Assembly: GCF_902158555.1 (NCBI RefSeq)
Contig: NZ_CABGGS010000045.1
Span: forward strand, 124,001-188,000
Direction: 5' to 3'
Source: Klebsiella spallanzanii
GTDB lineage: Bacteria; Pseudomonadota; Gammaproteobacteria; Enterobacterales; Enterobacteriaceae
DNA length: 64,000 nucleotides
Made by a program: the position numbers and the translations under genes. A model generated the notes under the pieces. It ran no database searches. It was given only the letters and a program-made list of their open reading frames with translations, and had not been told where the DNA came from. Below are positions 27,325-37,929 of the stretch, in pieces; position 1 is the stretch's first letter, and every line of letters begins with the position of its first letter.

Positions 27325-29089
27325 TGGCGATCTCCTCATCTTCCAGCGGGACCTCATCCAGCGCCGCTTCCAGTTGCTGATAGCGATACATATCGCGATA
27401 CCAGCCCGGCTGCGCCGCCAGGGCCTCATGGCGACCACGTTGAGCAATATGCCCATGCTGCATCACCAGAATCTCGCTGGCTTCAGTCAACGCCGACAGG
27501 CGATGGGCGCTAATGATCACCGTTCGCCCCTCCCCCCACTGCCGCAGGTTATGCAAAATCTGATGCTCCGTACGACCATCCACCGCCGAAAGCGCATCGT
27601 CAAGAATCAGGATCTCCGCCTCCAGCAACAGCGCGCGGGCAATGGAAATACGCTGTTTTTGCCCGCCGGAAAGCATCACGCCGCGTTCGCCGACTTCGGT
27701 GCGGTATCCCTGCGGCAAACGCAGGATATCCTCATGCACGCTGGCAAGTCGCGCGACGTGCTCGATCTGCTCCTGAGTAGCGTCAGGCCTACCGAGCGCA
27801 ATGTTGCTGGCGACGGTATCAGAAAACAGGAACGGCGTCTGATTAACCACTGCCAGCCGGGCACGCCAGCTATCCAGCTGTAGCCGGGTCAGGGGAACGT
27901 CGTGGAAGCGAATATCGCCTTCGGTCACGTCAAAATGACGCTGAATCAGCGCCAGAATAGTGCTCTTTCCGGATCCGGTCGGCCCGCAAATCCCCAGCAT
28001 CTGCCCGGGTTGTAGCGTAAAGTTGACCTTTTCCAGAGAGGTTTTATTCGCCTGAGGATAGATAAATTCGCGCACGGCGACGCTAAGCGTACCGCGGCCT
28101 TCCGGCACCGGCTCGCTGCCGTCGTTCACCACCGGCGCCTCTTCCAGCATGGTGCGAATACGTGCATAGGCCGCGCTGCCGCGCTCGACGATATTGAACA
28201 TCCATGCCAGCGCTAACATAGGCCAAATCATCAGGCCAAGATACATAACAAAACTGGTAAGCTGGCCAAGGGTCAGGCTGCCCTGGATAACCATCCAGCT
28301 GCCGCCGCCGATTGCCAACAGGTTAGCAGTACCGATAGCGATATAAATCGTCGGATCGAAGCGAGCATCAATACGCGCCACGCGCATGTTTTTCGCCCCG
28401 GTATCCGCGGCATCAGCGGCGAACTGCGCCGATTGCCGATCTTCAAGGCCAAAGGCTTTGATCATGCGAATACTGGTCAGGCTCTCCTGGGTACGGTCAT
28501 TCAGGCTGGAGAATGCCGCCTGCGCCACGCGAAAACGCTCGTGCAGCGCATCGCCGTTACGCTTAATCGCCAGCGCCATAATCGGCATTGGCAGCAGCGC
28601 CAGCAGGGTTAACTGCCAGCTGATTTGCGTCGACATCACAATCAGCACGGCGCAGCCCATGACCAGGGAGTCCACCAGCGTTAACACCCCTTCACCGGCG
28701 GCGAAAACCACCCGGTCAACGTCGTTGGTGGCGCGAGCAATCAGATCGCCGGTACGGTGACGCAGGTAAAAGGCAGGATGCTGGCGGCTGAGCTGGCGAT
28801 AGAAATCTTCCCGTAGCTCTACGGCCAGTTGATAAGATGCGCCAAACAGCAGTACGCGCCAGACGTAGCGCAGCAGGTAGACCATCACCGCAATAACGAC
28901 CAGCAGGCCGATCCACATCCACACCTTTTCAGCGGTGTAATGTTGCTTCGTGACGCCGTCAACCACGATGCCCACCACTTTCGGCGGCACCAGTTGCAGG
29001 ATGGCAATGATAATCAGCAGAGCAATAGCGCCGAGGTAACGACGCCACTCCCGGCGGAAATACCAGCTAAGTTGAACAAATAATCGCAA
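27317..29089 (-). CDS. mdlA: ABC exporter half-transporter MdlA
   Basis: A 590-residue half-transporter, same length as E. coli MdlA. Membrane domain spans about 17-300 with the [10 protein letters not shown] and [14 protein letters not shown] coupling regions; the ATPase has [25 protein letters not shown] and [13 protein letters not shown]. The Walker B Asp-Asp in place of Asp-Glu points to a degenerate ATP site, common in heterodimeric exporters. The start appears to be TTG at 29089. Transcribed after decR. Confidence 0.93.
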   Translation of the reverse strand: MRLFVQLSWYFRREWRRYLGAIALLIIIAILQLVPPKVVGIVVDGVTKQHYTAEKVWMWIGLLVVIAVMVYLLRYVWRVLLFGASYQLAVELREDFYRQLSRQHPAFYLRHRTGDLIARATNDVDRVVFAAGEGVLTLVDSLVMGCAVLIVMSTQISWQLTLLALLPMPIMALAIKRNGDALHERFRVAQAAFSSLNDRTQESLTSIRMIKAFGLEDRQSAQFAADAADTGAKNMRVARIDARFDPTIYIAIGTANLLAIGGGSWMVIQGSLTLGQLTSFVMYLGLMIWPMLALAWMFNIVERGSAAYARIRTMLEEAPVVNDGSEPVPEGRGTLSVAVREFIYPQANKTSLEKVNFTLQPGQMLGICGPTGSGKSTILALIQRHFDVTEGDIRFHDVPLTRLQLDSWRARLAVVNQTPFLFSDTVASNIALGRPDATQEQIEHVARLASVHEDILRLPQGYRTEVGERGVMLSGGQKQRISIARALLLEAEILILDDALSAVDGRTEHQILHNLRQWGEGRTVIISAHRLSALTEASEILVMQHGHIAQRGRHEALAAQPGWYRDMYRYQQLEAALDEVPLEDEEIASA

Positions 29090-29131
29090 GCAGTTAAATC
29101 CCGAGTATGTAATTCGTAGCGGCAGAGGCCG

Positions 29132-29590
29132 TTAATCAATAGGCAAGGCTGTGGTGTATTTTATCTGTTCCATGGCAAAACTCGAAGTGACATCCGAGAG
29201 CCCCGGCACGCTGTTGACCAGGCGTTTATAAAAATCATCATAGTTCTTCATATCCGCCACCTGGACCCGCAGCAGATAGTCATACTCGCCGGCCATACGC
29301 CAGAAGCCGAGGACCTCCGCCATCTGCGTGACCTCGCTGACAAAGCGGCAATACCAGTCGCTACTGTGATGCTGAGTCTTAATCAGCACAAACGCCGTCA
29401 GCCCAAGCCCGACCTTTTCCGCATCCAGCAAAGCGACTCGCCCGCGGAGAATACCTTCGTCTTCCAGCCGCTTCAGCCGCTTCCAGCAGGGCGTGGTGGT
29501 CAGATTAACGGCATCAGCCAGCGCCTGCAAAGAGAGGGTACAGTCGGTTTGCAGCAAAGAAAGCAGCTTACGGTCAATTTTATCTAACAT
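29132..29590 (-). CDS. decR: Cysteine-responsive Lrp/AsnC-family regulator DecR (YbaO)
   Basis: A 152-residue Lrp-type regulator: N-terminal HTH ([25 protein letters not shown]) and C-terminal RAM domain. E. coli DecR (YbaO) activates cysteine detoxification genes on sensing cysteine. Here it is divergent from a CcdA-like desulfhydrase gene across 115 bases, the arrangement known as ccdR-ccdA in Pantoea, which supports direct control of that gene. Confidence 0.95.
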   Translation of the reverse strand: MLDKIDRKLLSLLQTDCTLSLQALADAVNLTTTPCWKRLKRLEDEGILRGRVALLDAEKVGLGLTAFVLIKTQHHSSDWYCRFVSEVTQMAEVLGFWRMAGEYDYLLRVQVADMKNYDDFYKRLVNSVPGLSDVTSSFAMEQIKYTTALPID

Positions 29591-29705
29591 TGCTCACCTC
29601 AGGAGAAAAATTTACTCCATTCATTGTAATTGAAAGGCTAAATGGCAACAATTTTTCCTTCGATTTCCGCTAAGCTGGGCACAAAATGACAAACAGGAAA
29701 TTGAG

Positions 29706-30758
29706 ATGAACAGCGCCTGGGTAAAACACGCGATTAGTGAAATTAATGCCGATTATCAGCGTTCCGCCGACACGCACCTTATTCGTCTGGCGCTACCGGG
29801 GTTCCCCGGTATTCAGCTCTATCTGAAAGATGAAAGCACCCATCCAACCGGTAGCCTGAAGCATCGGCTTGCCCGCTCGCTGTTTCTCTATGGTCTGTGC
29901 AACGGCTGGATAAAAGAAGGGACGACGATTATCGAATCCTCTTCCGGTTCGACCGCCGTCTCTGAAGCCTATTTCGCCCGCCTTTTAGGCCTACCGTTTA
30001 TTGCCGTTATGCCCTCCTGTACGGCAAAACGTAAAATTGAACAAATTGAGTTCTACGGCGGCCGCTGCCATTTTGTCGAAAGCGCCTGCGAAATCTATGC
30101 CGCCTCTGAAACACTGGTTCGCGAGCTGAATGGTCATTATATGGATCAGTTTACCTTTGCCGAGCGGGCGACCGACTGGCGGGGAAACAATAATATCGCC
30201 GACAGTATCTTCCGTCAGATGAACCATGAACCGCACCCTCAACCTTCATATATCGTCATGAGCGCGGGCACTGGTGGAACCTCCGCAACCATTGGGCGCT
30301 ACATTCGCAGTCAGGGTTACGATACGCAGCTAATGGTGGTTGACCCGCAAAACTCTGTGTTTATGGACTACTGGCAGAGCCGCAACGCCAGCCTGCGCAG
30401 CCCGGTCGGTAGCAAAATTGAGGGCATCGGCCGCCCGCGCGTCGAACCTTCGTTTATTCCTGATGTGGTCGATGAGATGCTGCGAGTACCGGATGCCGCC
30501 AGCGTTGCTACCGCTCTGTGGCTGGAAACGCTGCTCGGGCGGAAGGTTGGCGCATCAACCGGCACCAATATGTGGGGCGTACTGCAGCTGGCCGCCCGCA
30601 TGCGCGAAGAGGGCCGCACCGGCTCTATCGTCACGTTGCTGTGCGACAGCGGTGAACGCTATCTGGAAAGTTACTATAACCCGCAGTGGGTGGCGGCCAA
30701 TATTGGCGATGTCTCCCCATGGCAGGCGCAAATCGCGGAAATAATACAGACTAAATGA
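29706..30758 (+). CDS. ccdA: PLP-dependent cysteine desulfhydrase, CcdA-like
   Basis: A 350-residue fold-type II PLP enzyme of the cysteine synthase family. [13 protein letters not shown] holds the PLP lysine (K52), [10 protein letters not shown] the substrate loop, and [14 protein letters not shown] the phosphate-binding glycine loop. Pantoea ananatis CcdA, a cysteine-inducible cysteine desulfhydrase, lies beside a DecR homologue in the same way. It should break down excess L-cysteine to pyruvate, H2S and ammonia. E. coli lacks it at this position. A cystathionine or cysteine synthase role is less likely given the regulator. Confidence 0.8.
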   Translation: MNSAWVKHAISEINADYQRSADTHLIRLALPGFPGIQLYLKDESTHPTGSLKHRLARSLFLYGLCNGWIKEGTTIIESSSGSTAVSEAYFARLLGLPFIAVMPSCTAKRKIEQIEFYGGRCHFVESACEIYAASETLVRELNGHYMDQFTFAERATDWRGNNNIADSIFRQMNHEPHPQPSYIVMSAGTGGTSATIGRYIRSQGYDTQLMVVDPQNSVFMDYWQSRNASLRSPVGSKIEGIGRPRVEPSFIPDVVDEMLRVPDAASVATALWLETLLGRKVGASTGTNMWGVLQLAARMREEGRTGSIVTLLCDSGERYLESYYNPQWVAANIGDVSPWQAQIAEIIQTK

Positions 30759-30790
30759 AAAAAGCCAGATATCACAAAGGGTATCTGGCT
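30757..30790 (-). terminator. Terminator of cof
   Basis: Stem GCCAGATA / TATCTGGC with a T-run on the minus strand (AAAAAA on the plus strand before the stem). Confidence 0.8.
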
Positions 30791-30806
30791 TGCTGGCAGG
30801 GTCTCT

Positions 30807-31625
30807 CTATTCGGGGGAATAAGGAAGATCAGGATTATCCAGCCAATGCGTTAAAAAGTGGGAGACTGCCTGATGGCGGCAGTCGCCAATAATCGGTAGG
30901 TGCGGAAGTTCAGTTTTCAGCTGAGCCATGGCATTGCCCATAATCACACCTCGCCCAACGCTGCCGAGCATTTCCCGGTCATTCATCGCATCGCCGAAGG
31001 CCATGCAATCCTGCAGCGTCAGTCCCAGGTGCTGGCTCAGCACCGCCAGCGCCGAACCTTTGTTACATCCGGTCGGCAGAACTTCAAGACAATGCACTGC
31101 CGAAAAACACAGGTCAGCGCGATCGCCCAGCGCTTCGTTTAGTTGGATCCGCAACCGCCGTAAGTCGTCATGATCGCCACAGAAGCAGATTTTGGTCACC
31201 TGATGCGCCGGGATCCGTTTTGGATCGTAAAGCTGGTAGCGAAAACCGCTAAAGACATGCGCTTTCAGCATTTCAGGGATCTCTTGCCCGGTATACCAGC
31301 CACCATCGTTGAAAAAATGCATGCTGGATGTTGTTTCCCAGGCGCTGTGCAGCACTTCCTCCGCAACATCGGGTGCCAGATCGCGACGATCCAGTTCTTC
31401 TCCTTCCAGTGAGTGAATGCGCGTCCCGTTACCGGTGATTAAAAACGCATCGAGCGAAATTTCACCCACAATATGGCGCATCTCCAGGGCATGGCGGCCG
31501 GTCGCGAACGCCAGGGTGATATCACGATCGCGCAGACGTTTGAGCGTCGAAAGCGTTTTGTCTCCCAAACGATGGTCCGGCATCAGTAACGTACCGTCCA
31601 TATCAAATGCAGCCAGTCTTGCCAT
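30807..31625 (-). CDS. cof: HAD-family phosphatase Cof (HMP-PP phosphatase)
   Basis: A 272-residue HAD hydrolase. Motif I is FDMDGTLL with nucleophile Asp, followed by FATGRH, NKGSAL and [12 protein letters not shown] (motif IV). Length and sequence match E. coli Cof, which removes phosphate from the thiamin intermediate HMP-PP and from pyridoxal phosphate. Divergent from ybaE, as in E. coli. Confidence 0.96.
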   Translation of the reverse strand: MARLAAFDMDGTLLMPDHRLGDKTLSTLKRLRDRDITLAFATGRHALEMRHIVGEISLDAFLITGNGTRIHSLEGEELDRRDLAPDVAEEVLHSAWETTSSMHFFNDGGWYTGQEIPEMLKAHVFSGFRYQLYDPKRIPAHQVTKICFCGDHDDLRRLRIQLNEALGDRADLCFSAVHCLEVLPTGCNKGSALAVLSQHLGLTLQDCMAFGDAMNDREMLGSVGRGVIMGNAMAQLKTELPHLPIIGDCRHQAVSHFLTHWLDNPDLPYSPE

Positions 31626-31751
31626 ACCCTCTTCCCCAAACCGTGGTGGATTTTGCTTGTGTTGCAGTATCTCCTGAGATATACGGAAGTAATAGTGAAT
31701 AGATAAATTTTATTGTTCCGGGTTTTCGCAAAATAGTAGAGTTAAAGGAAT

Positions 31752-33452
31752 ATGAGGCTCTTAAACCGTCTGAATCAGTACCAGCGACTGTGGCAGCCCT
31801 CCTCCGGCGAGCCGCAGCAGGTGACCGTCGGCGAACTGGCGGAGCGCTGCTTTTGCAGCGAACGGCATGTCCGTACCCTGCTGCGCCAGGCGCAGGACGC
31901 CGGTTGGTTAAGCTGGCAGGCCAGCTCCGGGCGCGGAAAGCGCGGATTACTCCAGTTTTATAAAGCCCCGGAGACGCTGCGCAATGAAATGATGGAACTG
32001 GCGCTGAATAAAGGGCAGCAGCAGAATGCTCTCGAGCTGGCCCAGCTTGCGCCAGTGGAGCTCAAAGCGCTGCTCTCGCCTTTTCTTGGCGGACAATGGC
32101 AAAACAATACACCAACGCTGCGTATCCCTTACTATCGCCCCCTGGAGCCGCTGCGCCCTGGTTTCATGCCCGGACGAGCGGAACAGCACCTGGCCGGAGA
32201 GATCTTTTCCGGTCTGACCCGATTTGATGCGCAGAGCACTTGTCCGATGGGGGATTTAGCGCATCACTGGGAAGTGTCACCTGACGGTCTGCGCTGGCAC
32301 TTTTATATCCGTTCAACCCTGTTCTGGCATAACGGCGATCCGATTGAAACCTCACAACTTCAGCAGCGGCTTCTGATGCTGCTGAAGCTGCCCGCACTAC
32401 GCACGCTGTTTACGAGTATCAGCGAGATTAACGTCACCCACTCTCAATGTCTGACAATCACTCTGCATCGCGCAGATTACTGGCTACCGTTTCGTCTTGC
32501 CAGCTACTGCAGCGTGCTGGCGCATCCGGATGATTCATCAATCGGCAGCGGGCCATTCCGCCTGAAGTTATTTACTCCGGAACTGGTGCGGCTGGAAAAT
32601 CATCAGCGTTATCATCTCTCTCACCCGCTATTGCAGGCCGTTGAATTCTGGATCACGCCGCAGCTGTTCGAGCAGGATCTGGGCACCAGTTGCCGCCACC
32701 CGGTACAGATAACCATCGGCGATCCCGATGAACTGACCAGACTGCGCCAGGTCAGTAATAGCATTAGCCTCGGCTTTTGTTACCTGACGCTACGCCAAAG
32801 TCCCCGCCTCAATAAAGCGCAGGCGCAAAGGCTGGTATCGCTGATTCATCGCTCCACCCTGTTAGAAACCCTGCCACTGGATGAAGATCTCATTACCCCG
32901 AGCAATGAGATATTGCCGGGGTGGTCAATTCCGCAGTGGCCCGAAAATCTCGACGTACCGCTGCCTGCACGACTTACCCTGCTCTATCATCTCCCGGTAG
33001 AGCTACACGCCATGGCAGAACAGCTTCGGCAACACCTCGCGAAATTAGGCTGCGAGCTGACGATTATTTTCCACGACGCGAAAAATTGGGATGGCTGCCA
33101 GCAGTTTTCGAAGGCAGATTTGATGATGGGTGACCGCCTGATTGGCGAGGCGCCCGAGTACGCGCTGGAACAATGGTTGCGCTGCGACACGCTGTGGCCT
33201 AATTTGTTGACCGGGGCGCAATATGCCCATCTCCAGACCACGCTGGATGCCGTGCAGACACTGCCGGACGAACGCAGCCGCAACGAGGCGTTACACAACG
33301 TGTTTAACAGCCTGATGGGTGATGCCATCATGACGCCGCTGTTTAATTATAATTATCGAATCAGCGCGCCGCCTGGCGTCAACGGACTACGCCTTAACGC
33401 ACGCGGTTGGTTTGATTTCGCCAGCGCCTGGCTGCCAGCGTCAACGCCGTGA
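31752..33452 (+). CDS. ybaE: SgrR-like regulator with solute-binding domain (YbaE)
   Basis: A 566-residue protein: N-terminal winged helix (VGELAERCFCSERHVRTLLRQAQDAGWLSW, residues 27-56) and a C-terminal family 5 extracellular-type binding domain (about 120-550). This is the domain plan of SgrR, but no signal peptide is present, so it acts in the cytoplasm. Ligand unknown. It ends 66 bases before queC, in the same direction. Confidence 0.92.
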   Translation: MRLLNRLNQYQRLWQPSSGEPQQVTVGELAERCFCSERHVRTLLRQAQDAGWLSWQASSGRGKRGLLQFYKAPETLRNEMMELALNKGQQQNALELAQLAPVELKALLSPFLGGQWQNNTPTLRIPYYRPLEPLRPGFMPGRAEQHLAGEIFSGLTRFDAQSTCPMGDLAHHWEVSPDGLRWHFYIRSTLFWHNGDPIETSQLQQRLLMLLKLPALRTLFTSISEINVTHSQCLTITLHRADYWLPFRLASYCSVLAHPDDSSIGSGPFRLKLFTPELVRLENHQRYHLSHPLLQAVEFWITPQLFEQDLGTSCRHPVQITIGDPDELTRLRQVSNSISLGFCYLTLRQSPRLNKAQAQRLVSLIHRSTLLETLPLDEDLITPSNEILPGWSIPQWPENLDVPLPARLTLLYHLPVELHAMAEQLRQHLAKLGCELTIIFHDAKNWDGCQQFSKADLMMGDRLIGEAPEYALEQWLRCDTLWPNLLTGAQYAHLQTTLDAVQTLPDERSRNEALHNVFNSLMGDAIMTPLFNYNYRISAPPGVNGLRLNARGWFDFASAWLPASTP

Positions 33453-33518
33453 CGGAGCTGGTGGTCACGCTCATCAGGCGCTACCATATGCGCTTCACTT
33501 CGATAGTCAGGAATTACC

Positions 33519-34214
33519 ATGAAACGCGCCGTAGTTGTCTTCAGCGGAGGACAAGATTCGACGACCTGCCTGGTGCAGGCTCTGCAACAGTATGATGAAG
33601 TGCATTGCGTCACTTTTGATTATGGCCAACGCCATCGCGCGGAAATTGACGTTGCTCGCGAACTGGCGCTAAAGCTAGGGGCCGTCGCCCACAAAGTCCT
33701 TGATGTCACGCTGCTTAACGAACTGGCGGTTAGCAGCCTGACTCGCGATAGCATTCCGGTTCCGGATTACGAGCCGGACGCCAGCGGTATTCCCAATACC
33801 TTCGTGCCCGGTCGCAACATTCTGTTTTTAACCCTGACGGCGATTTACGCGTATCAGGTTAAGGCAGAAGCAATAATTACCGGCGTTTGCGAGACCGACT
33901 TTTCGGGCTACCCGGACTGTCGCGACGAGTTCGTAAAGGCGCTGCACCATGCCGTCAGCCTCGGAATGGCTAAAGATATTCGCTTCGAGACACCGTTGAT
34001 GTGGCTAAACAAAGCCGAGACCTGGGCCTTAGCCGATTATTGGGGCCAGTTGGATCTGGTACGCCGCGAAACTCTGACCTGCTATAACGGCATTAAAGGC
34101 GATGGTTGTGGCCAATGTGCGGCCTGTAACCTGCGCGCCAACGGGCTAAACCAGTACCAGGCTGATAAGCCTGGCATTATGGCGGTTATGAAGCAGAAAA
34201 CCGGGCTGAAGTAA
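33519..34214 (+). CDS. queC: 7-cyano-7-deazaguanine synthase QueC
   Basis: A 231-residue ATP-dependent enzyme that converts 7-carboxy-7-deazaguanine to preQ0 in queuosine synthesis. The PP-loop SGGQDST is at 9-15. Four zinc cysteines lie in [16 protein letters not shown] (188, 197, 200, 203 by alignment with the same-length E. coli enzyme). AGGA precedes the start. Confidence 0.97.
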   Translation: MKRAVVVFSGGQDSTTCLVQALQQYDEVHCVTFDYGQRHRAEIDVARELALKLGAVAHKVLDVTLLNELAVSSLTRDSIPVPDYEPDASGIPNTFVPGRNILFLTLTAIYAYQVKAEAIITGVCETDFSGYPDCRDEFVKALHHAVSLGMAKDIRFETPLMWLNKAETWALADYWGQLDLVRRETLTCYNGIKGDGCGQCAACNLRANGLNQYQADKPGIMAVMKQKTGLK

Positions 34215-34224
34215 TCAGCTATTT

Positions 34225-34313
34225 CCCCGATGCGGCGCTCGACGCGCCTTGTCCGGGCTACCGGCCTGCTGGCGACTGTGAACCCGTAGCCCGGTCAACG
34301 CAGCGCCACCGGG
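34225..34313. repeat. BIME: two facing REP-like palindromes
   Basis: Two REP-type imperfect palindromes in opposite orientation between queC and the convergent fadM: about 34226-34264 (CCCGATGCGGCGC ... CCGGGCTACCGG) and 34283-34313 (CCCGTAGCCCGG ... GCGCCACCGGG). The GC-rich core is typical of enterobacterial REP sequences, which cap transcripts and can bind gyrase or IHF. Confidence 0.75.
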
Positions 34314-34331
34314 AAGAAAGCGGAAGCTATG

Positions 34332-34733
34332 TTAGCGTAAATTCATTTGATCGAGCTTTTCACGCAGTTCGCCTTCCAGCGGCAGCGCTTTCTGTGTTTT
34401 CAGGTCGATGCAAACAAAGGTGATGAGCGCATCGGCGACCACCTCACCGCCAGGATTCAAAGTCACCACCTGGCTTAACGTTCCACTTTTACCGTTCAAC
34501 TGCTCCAGTTTGCTGGTGACGGTGAGTACATCGCCTAATACTGCCGGTCGACGATAGTTGATATTGATATTCACCACCACAAAGGCGATGTTGTGTGTGG
34601 TCATCCAGTGGAAGGCCGGACTGCTTTCCAGACCATCCCAACGCGCCTCTTCGAGAAACTCCAGATAGCGCGCATTATTCACGTGCTGGTAAACGTCCAG
34701 ATGATAGCCACGAACCTTGATTTGTGTCTGCAT
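34332..34733 (-). CDS. fadM: Long-chain acyl-CoA thioesterase FadM (YbaW)
   Basis: A 133-residue hotdog thioesterase. DVYQHVNNARYLEFLEEARWDGL is the active-site helix with the catalytic Asp. E. coli FadM clears acyl-CoA species such as 3,5-tetradecadienoyl-CoA during oleate beta-oxidation. Convergent with queC across the BIME. Confidence 0.95.
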   Translation of the reverse strand: MQTQIKVRGYHLDVYQHVNNARYLEFLEEARWDGLESSPAFHWMTTHNIAFVVVNININYRRPAVLGDVLTVTSKLEQLNGKSGTLSQVVTLNPGGEVVADALITFVCIDLKTQKALPLEGELREKLDQMNLR

Positions 34734-34843
34734 AGCGCAAATGCCTTATCTTTCATTGTTGTTTTGAGGTCAGAGGTCACACCACTTGTGCGACCTCTTC
34801 AGTCTGGCAAATATTTACGACTGTGCAAACTTCCGCTGAAAAT

Positions 34844-35284
<441 letters not shown>

Positions 35285-35360
35285 TCAGAAATGGAAAAGG
35301 CCGCGAAAGCGGCCTTTGAGGATTACATCACGTTACTTGCTTTTGCGAAGCAGCACGAAA

Positions 35361-37235
35361 TTATTGTTGCTGATCGATGATGTCACCGAGCTTAATTTTC
35401 GCGGCCTTACGCAGGTTGCTCATCAGAGCCTCGAAAGCGATCTGAGCGTTATTCTGGGTGATCCCCTGAATCATCGCTTTTTTCTGCTCTTCCGGCATCG
35501 TACCCGCTTTCACTTCATCCAGCGCCAGCAGAACCACATTGCCCTGCATATCAGAACCCACACCGTAGCTCGGTTTACCCGACTGCGGCAGCGGCAGAGC
35601 AAAAGCAGCCTGGCTCAGCGCTTCCTGGCCGGTACGTGACAGCGTCTGCGGCGCGCCGAAGCTCAGGCCTGCGGCTTTCATCGCTTCATCACCTTTGCCT
35701 TCTTTCAAAGCCGTCAGCAGCTTATCAGCATCCAGCTTCGCCTGCTGTTCCGCTTTATTGCGCTTAACGATATCGCTCACCTGTGCTTTCACGTCCGCCA
35801 GCGGTTTCACCGCTTCCGGTTTATGCTCGCTGATGCGCAGAACAAACGCGCGATCGCCGTCAACGGTGATGATATCGGAGTTGCTGCCCGGCGTACCGTT
35901 TTCGCCAACCAGACCGCCGTTGAAGATAGCGTCAGAAACCGGTTTGAAGTTCAGCTCTTGCGGCAGGTTATCGCGACCAAACCAGCCGGTTTCAACCACT
36001 TTCAGACCCGCAACCTGCGCTGCGCCTGCCAGCGACTCGTTGTCGTTGCTCGCCGCGTCGCTCACTTTTTGCTGCAGCGCGTAGTACGCATCCAGCGCTT
36101 TTTCCTGCTTCACTTTCGCCGCGATATCATCGCGAACGTCAGCCAGCGGTTTTACCTGCGCAGCCTGAATGTCATCAAGACGTGCGACCAGGAAGCCGAC
36201 GGAAGATTTGATCACGCCGGAGAGCTGGCCTTTTTCCTTCAGACCGGCATCTTTCAGCTCAGGCACGGTCGCCGCGTCTTCCAGCCAGCCCATATCGCCA
36301 CCGTTGCGGGCAGAGATGATATCGGTTGATTTTTCTTTAGCCAGAGTGGCGAAGTCGGCACCTTTTTTCAGCTCATCAAGCACAGCCTGAGCATCTGCTT
36401 CAGTTTTGGTCTGAATGATGCTGTAGCGGTTACGCTGCGGCTGAGTGAACTGATCCTGATGCTGGTCGTACCATGACTGAATTTCTTCGTCAGAGACGTT
36501 TTCCTGCATGCTCGCGGCATCCATCTGGATGTAGCTCACACGAAACTGCTCAGGGGCCATAAAGCGCGCCTGGTTCTGCTGCCAGAACGCGTTGATTTCT
36601 TCGTCGGTTGCCGTTTGCTTCGCCGCCAGCGCATTCACGTCGATGGTTGCTTCACGCACCACGCGCTGCTGAGAAACCAGCGCAGCCAGCTGATCGGATT
36701 CGCCTGGCAGCATAAAGTCGGTGCCAGCAACGGCGTTAATCAACTGCTGCGTCGTTAACTGGTTGCGTAGCGCCTGAGCGTACTGGTCCGTCGTCATCCC
36801 CATTTGATTAACGATACGGCTAAAGCGCTCGTTATCAAATTTGCCATCCGCCTGGAAAGCCTGGGTCTTGAAGATAGCCTGCTTAACCTGGTCGTCGCTG
36901 ATATTAAGGCCCAGCTCACGGGCATACTGGTCAAGCAGCGCCTCGTCAATCAGACGGTTCAACACCTGCTGACGCATGGTCTTCATGTAATTTTCATTGG
37001 CCGCCAGTTCAGAGAACTGGTCGCCAAGCTGCTGCTGCATGCGATTACGCTCGCTGGCAACGGCATTTTCAAACTGTGCGCGACCAATCTCCTGGTCATT
37101 AACTTTTGCGGCATAGTTGTTACCACCGCCAATCAGGTAACCACTCACCCCGGTCAAAATGAACGAGACGATAATGATACCGAAAATAATCTTGAGCACG
37201 ACGCTGTTGGCGGCCGTGCGTAGGTTGTCCATCAT
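35361..37235 (-). CDS. ppiD: Periplasmic folding chaperone PpiD
   Basis: A 624-residue membrane-anchored chaperone at the SecYEG exit. One N-terminal span (NSVVLKIIFGIIIVSFILTG, about 12-34) is followed by a SurA-like chaperone region and a parvulin domain near 265-357 (RYSIIQTKTEADA, NGGDMGWLEDA, SGVIKSSVGF). E. coli PpiD's parvulin domain is inactive as an isomerase. Two ATG codons in tandem at 37235 and 37232. Confidence 0.96.
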   Translation of the reverse strand: MMDNLRTAANSVVLKIIFGIIIVSFILTGVSGYLIGGGNNYAAKVNDQEIGRAQFENAVASERNRMQQQLGDQFSELAANENYMKTMRQQVLNRLIDEALLDQYARELGLNISDDQVKQAIFKTQAFQADGKFDNERFSRIVNQMGMTTDQYAQALRNQLTTQQLINAVAGTDFMLPGESDQLAALVSQQRVVREATIDVNALAAKQTATDEEINAFWQQNQARFMAPEQFRVSYIQMDAASMQENVSDEEIQSWYDQHQDQFTQPQRNRYSIIQTKTEADAQAVLDELKKGADFATLAKEKSTDIISARNGGDMGWLEDAATVPELKDAGLKEKGQLSGVIKSSVGFLVARLDDIQAAQVKPLADVRDDIAAKVKQEKALDAYYALQQKVSDAASNDNESLAGAAQVAGLKVVETGWFGRDNLPQELNFKPVSDAIFNGGLVGENGTPGSNSDIITVDGDRAFVLRISEHKPEAVKPLADVKAQVSDIVKRNKAEQQAKLDADKLLTALKEGKGDEAMKAAGLSFGAPQTLSRTGQEALSQAAFALPLPQSGKPSYGVGSDMQGNVVLLALDEVKAGTMPEEQKKAMIQGITQNNAQIAFEALMSNLRKAAKIKLGDIIDQQQ

Positions 37236-37385
37236 GGTGTAACAACGCTCCGCTGTAGATGACTTTTGCTCGCGCAGCATAGCATGTGATGGCCGCCGCG
37301 CGTGAGGACGTATTTTGACAAGAAAACGGGGTGATTGTCAGCCCACAAGTGCGTATAAAGTCACATTAAGTCTCATTCTGGCAAA

Positions 37386-37412
37386 TAAAAAAGGCACATC
37401 TCGCGATGCGCC
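37386..37412 (-). terminator. Terminator of hupB
   Basis: Stem GGCGCATC / GATGTGCC (one G-T pair) with loop GCGA, then TTTTTT on the minus strand. Confidence 0.8.
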
Positions 37413-37448
37413 CTTGTACTTCGTCACAGACCCCAATGGGGAAGTCGA

Positions 37449-37721
37449 TCAGTTTACCGCGTCTTTCAGCGCTTTACCTGCACGGAAACCCGGTACTTTA
37501 GCAGCAGCGATGGTGATTTCTTTACCTGTTTGCGGATTGCGACCGGTACGGGCAGCGCGCTCTTTAACAGCAAAAGTACCAAACCCTACCAGCGCAACGT
37601 CATCCCCAGCCTGCAGAGATTCAGTAACAGAAGCAATTAAAGCATCTAACGCACGTCCAGCTGCGGCTTTAGAAATGTCCGCACCGGCAGCAATTTTGTC
37701 AATCAGTTGAGATTTATTCAC
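37449..37721 (-). CDS. hupB: HU nucleoid protein, beta subunit
   Basis: A 90-residue HU subunit. [27 protein letters not shown] is the dimer helix pair, [24 protein letters not shown] the DNA-clasping beta arm with the intercalating proline. It bends and compacts DNA as HU-alpha/beta dimers. Lies between lon and ppiD, as in E. coli, with its own promoter gap of about 200 bases. Confidence 0.98.
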   Translation of the reverse strand: MNKSQLIDKIAAGADISKAAAGRALDALIASVTESLQAGDDVALVGFGTFAVKERAARTGRNPQTGKEITIAAAKVPGFRAGKALKDAVN

Positions 37722-37929
37722 TGTTCTCTTCCTCTCTTTATAATTTATATCGCACCAGAATCCTTCGTAGTGCGACCGCGCAGCAGTTATATCAGGACTG
37801 TCATGCCCTTACAACAGAGTTGTAAATGACCCCCCTGCCAGCGTTCTAAGTTAGCTACACAAAAAAAGGCTGGCAAGTGCGAATTTACTTACCAGCCCTA
37901 TTTTTCTTAGCGCTATTTGCGCGAAATCA

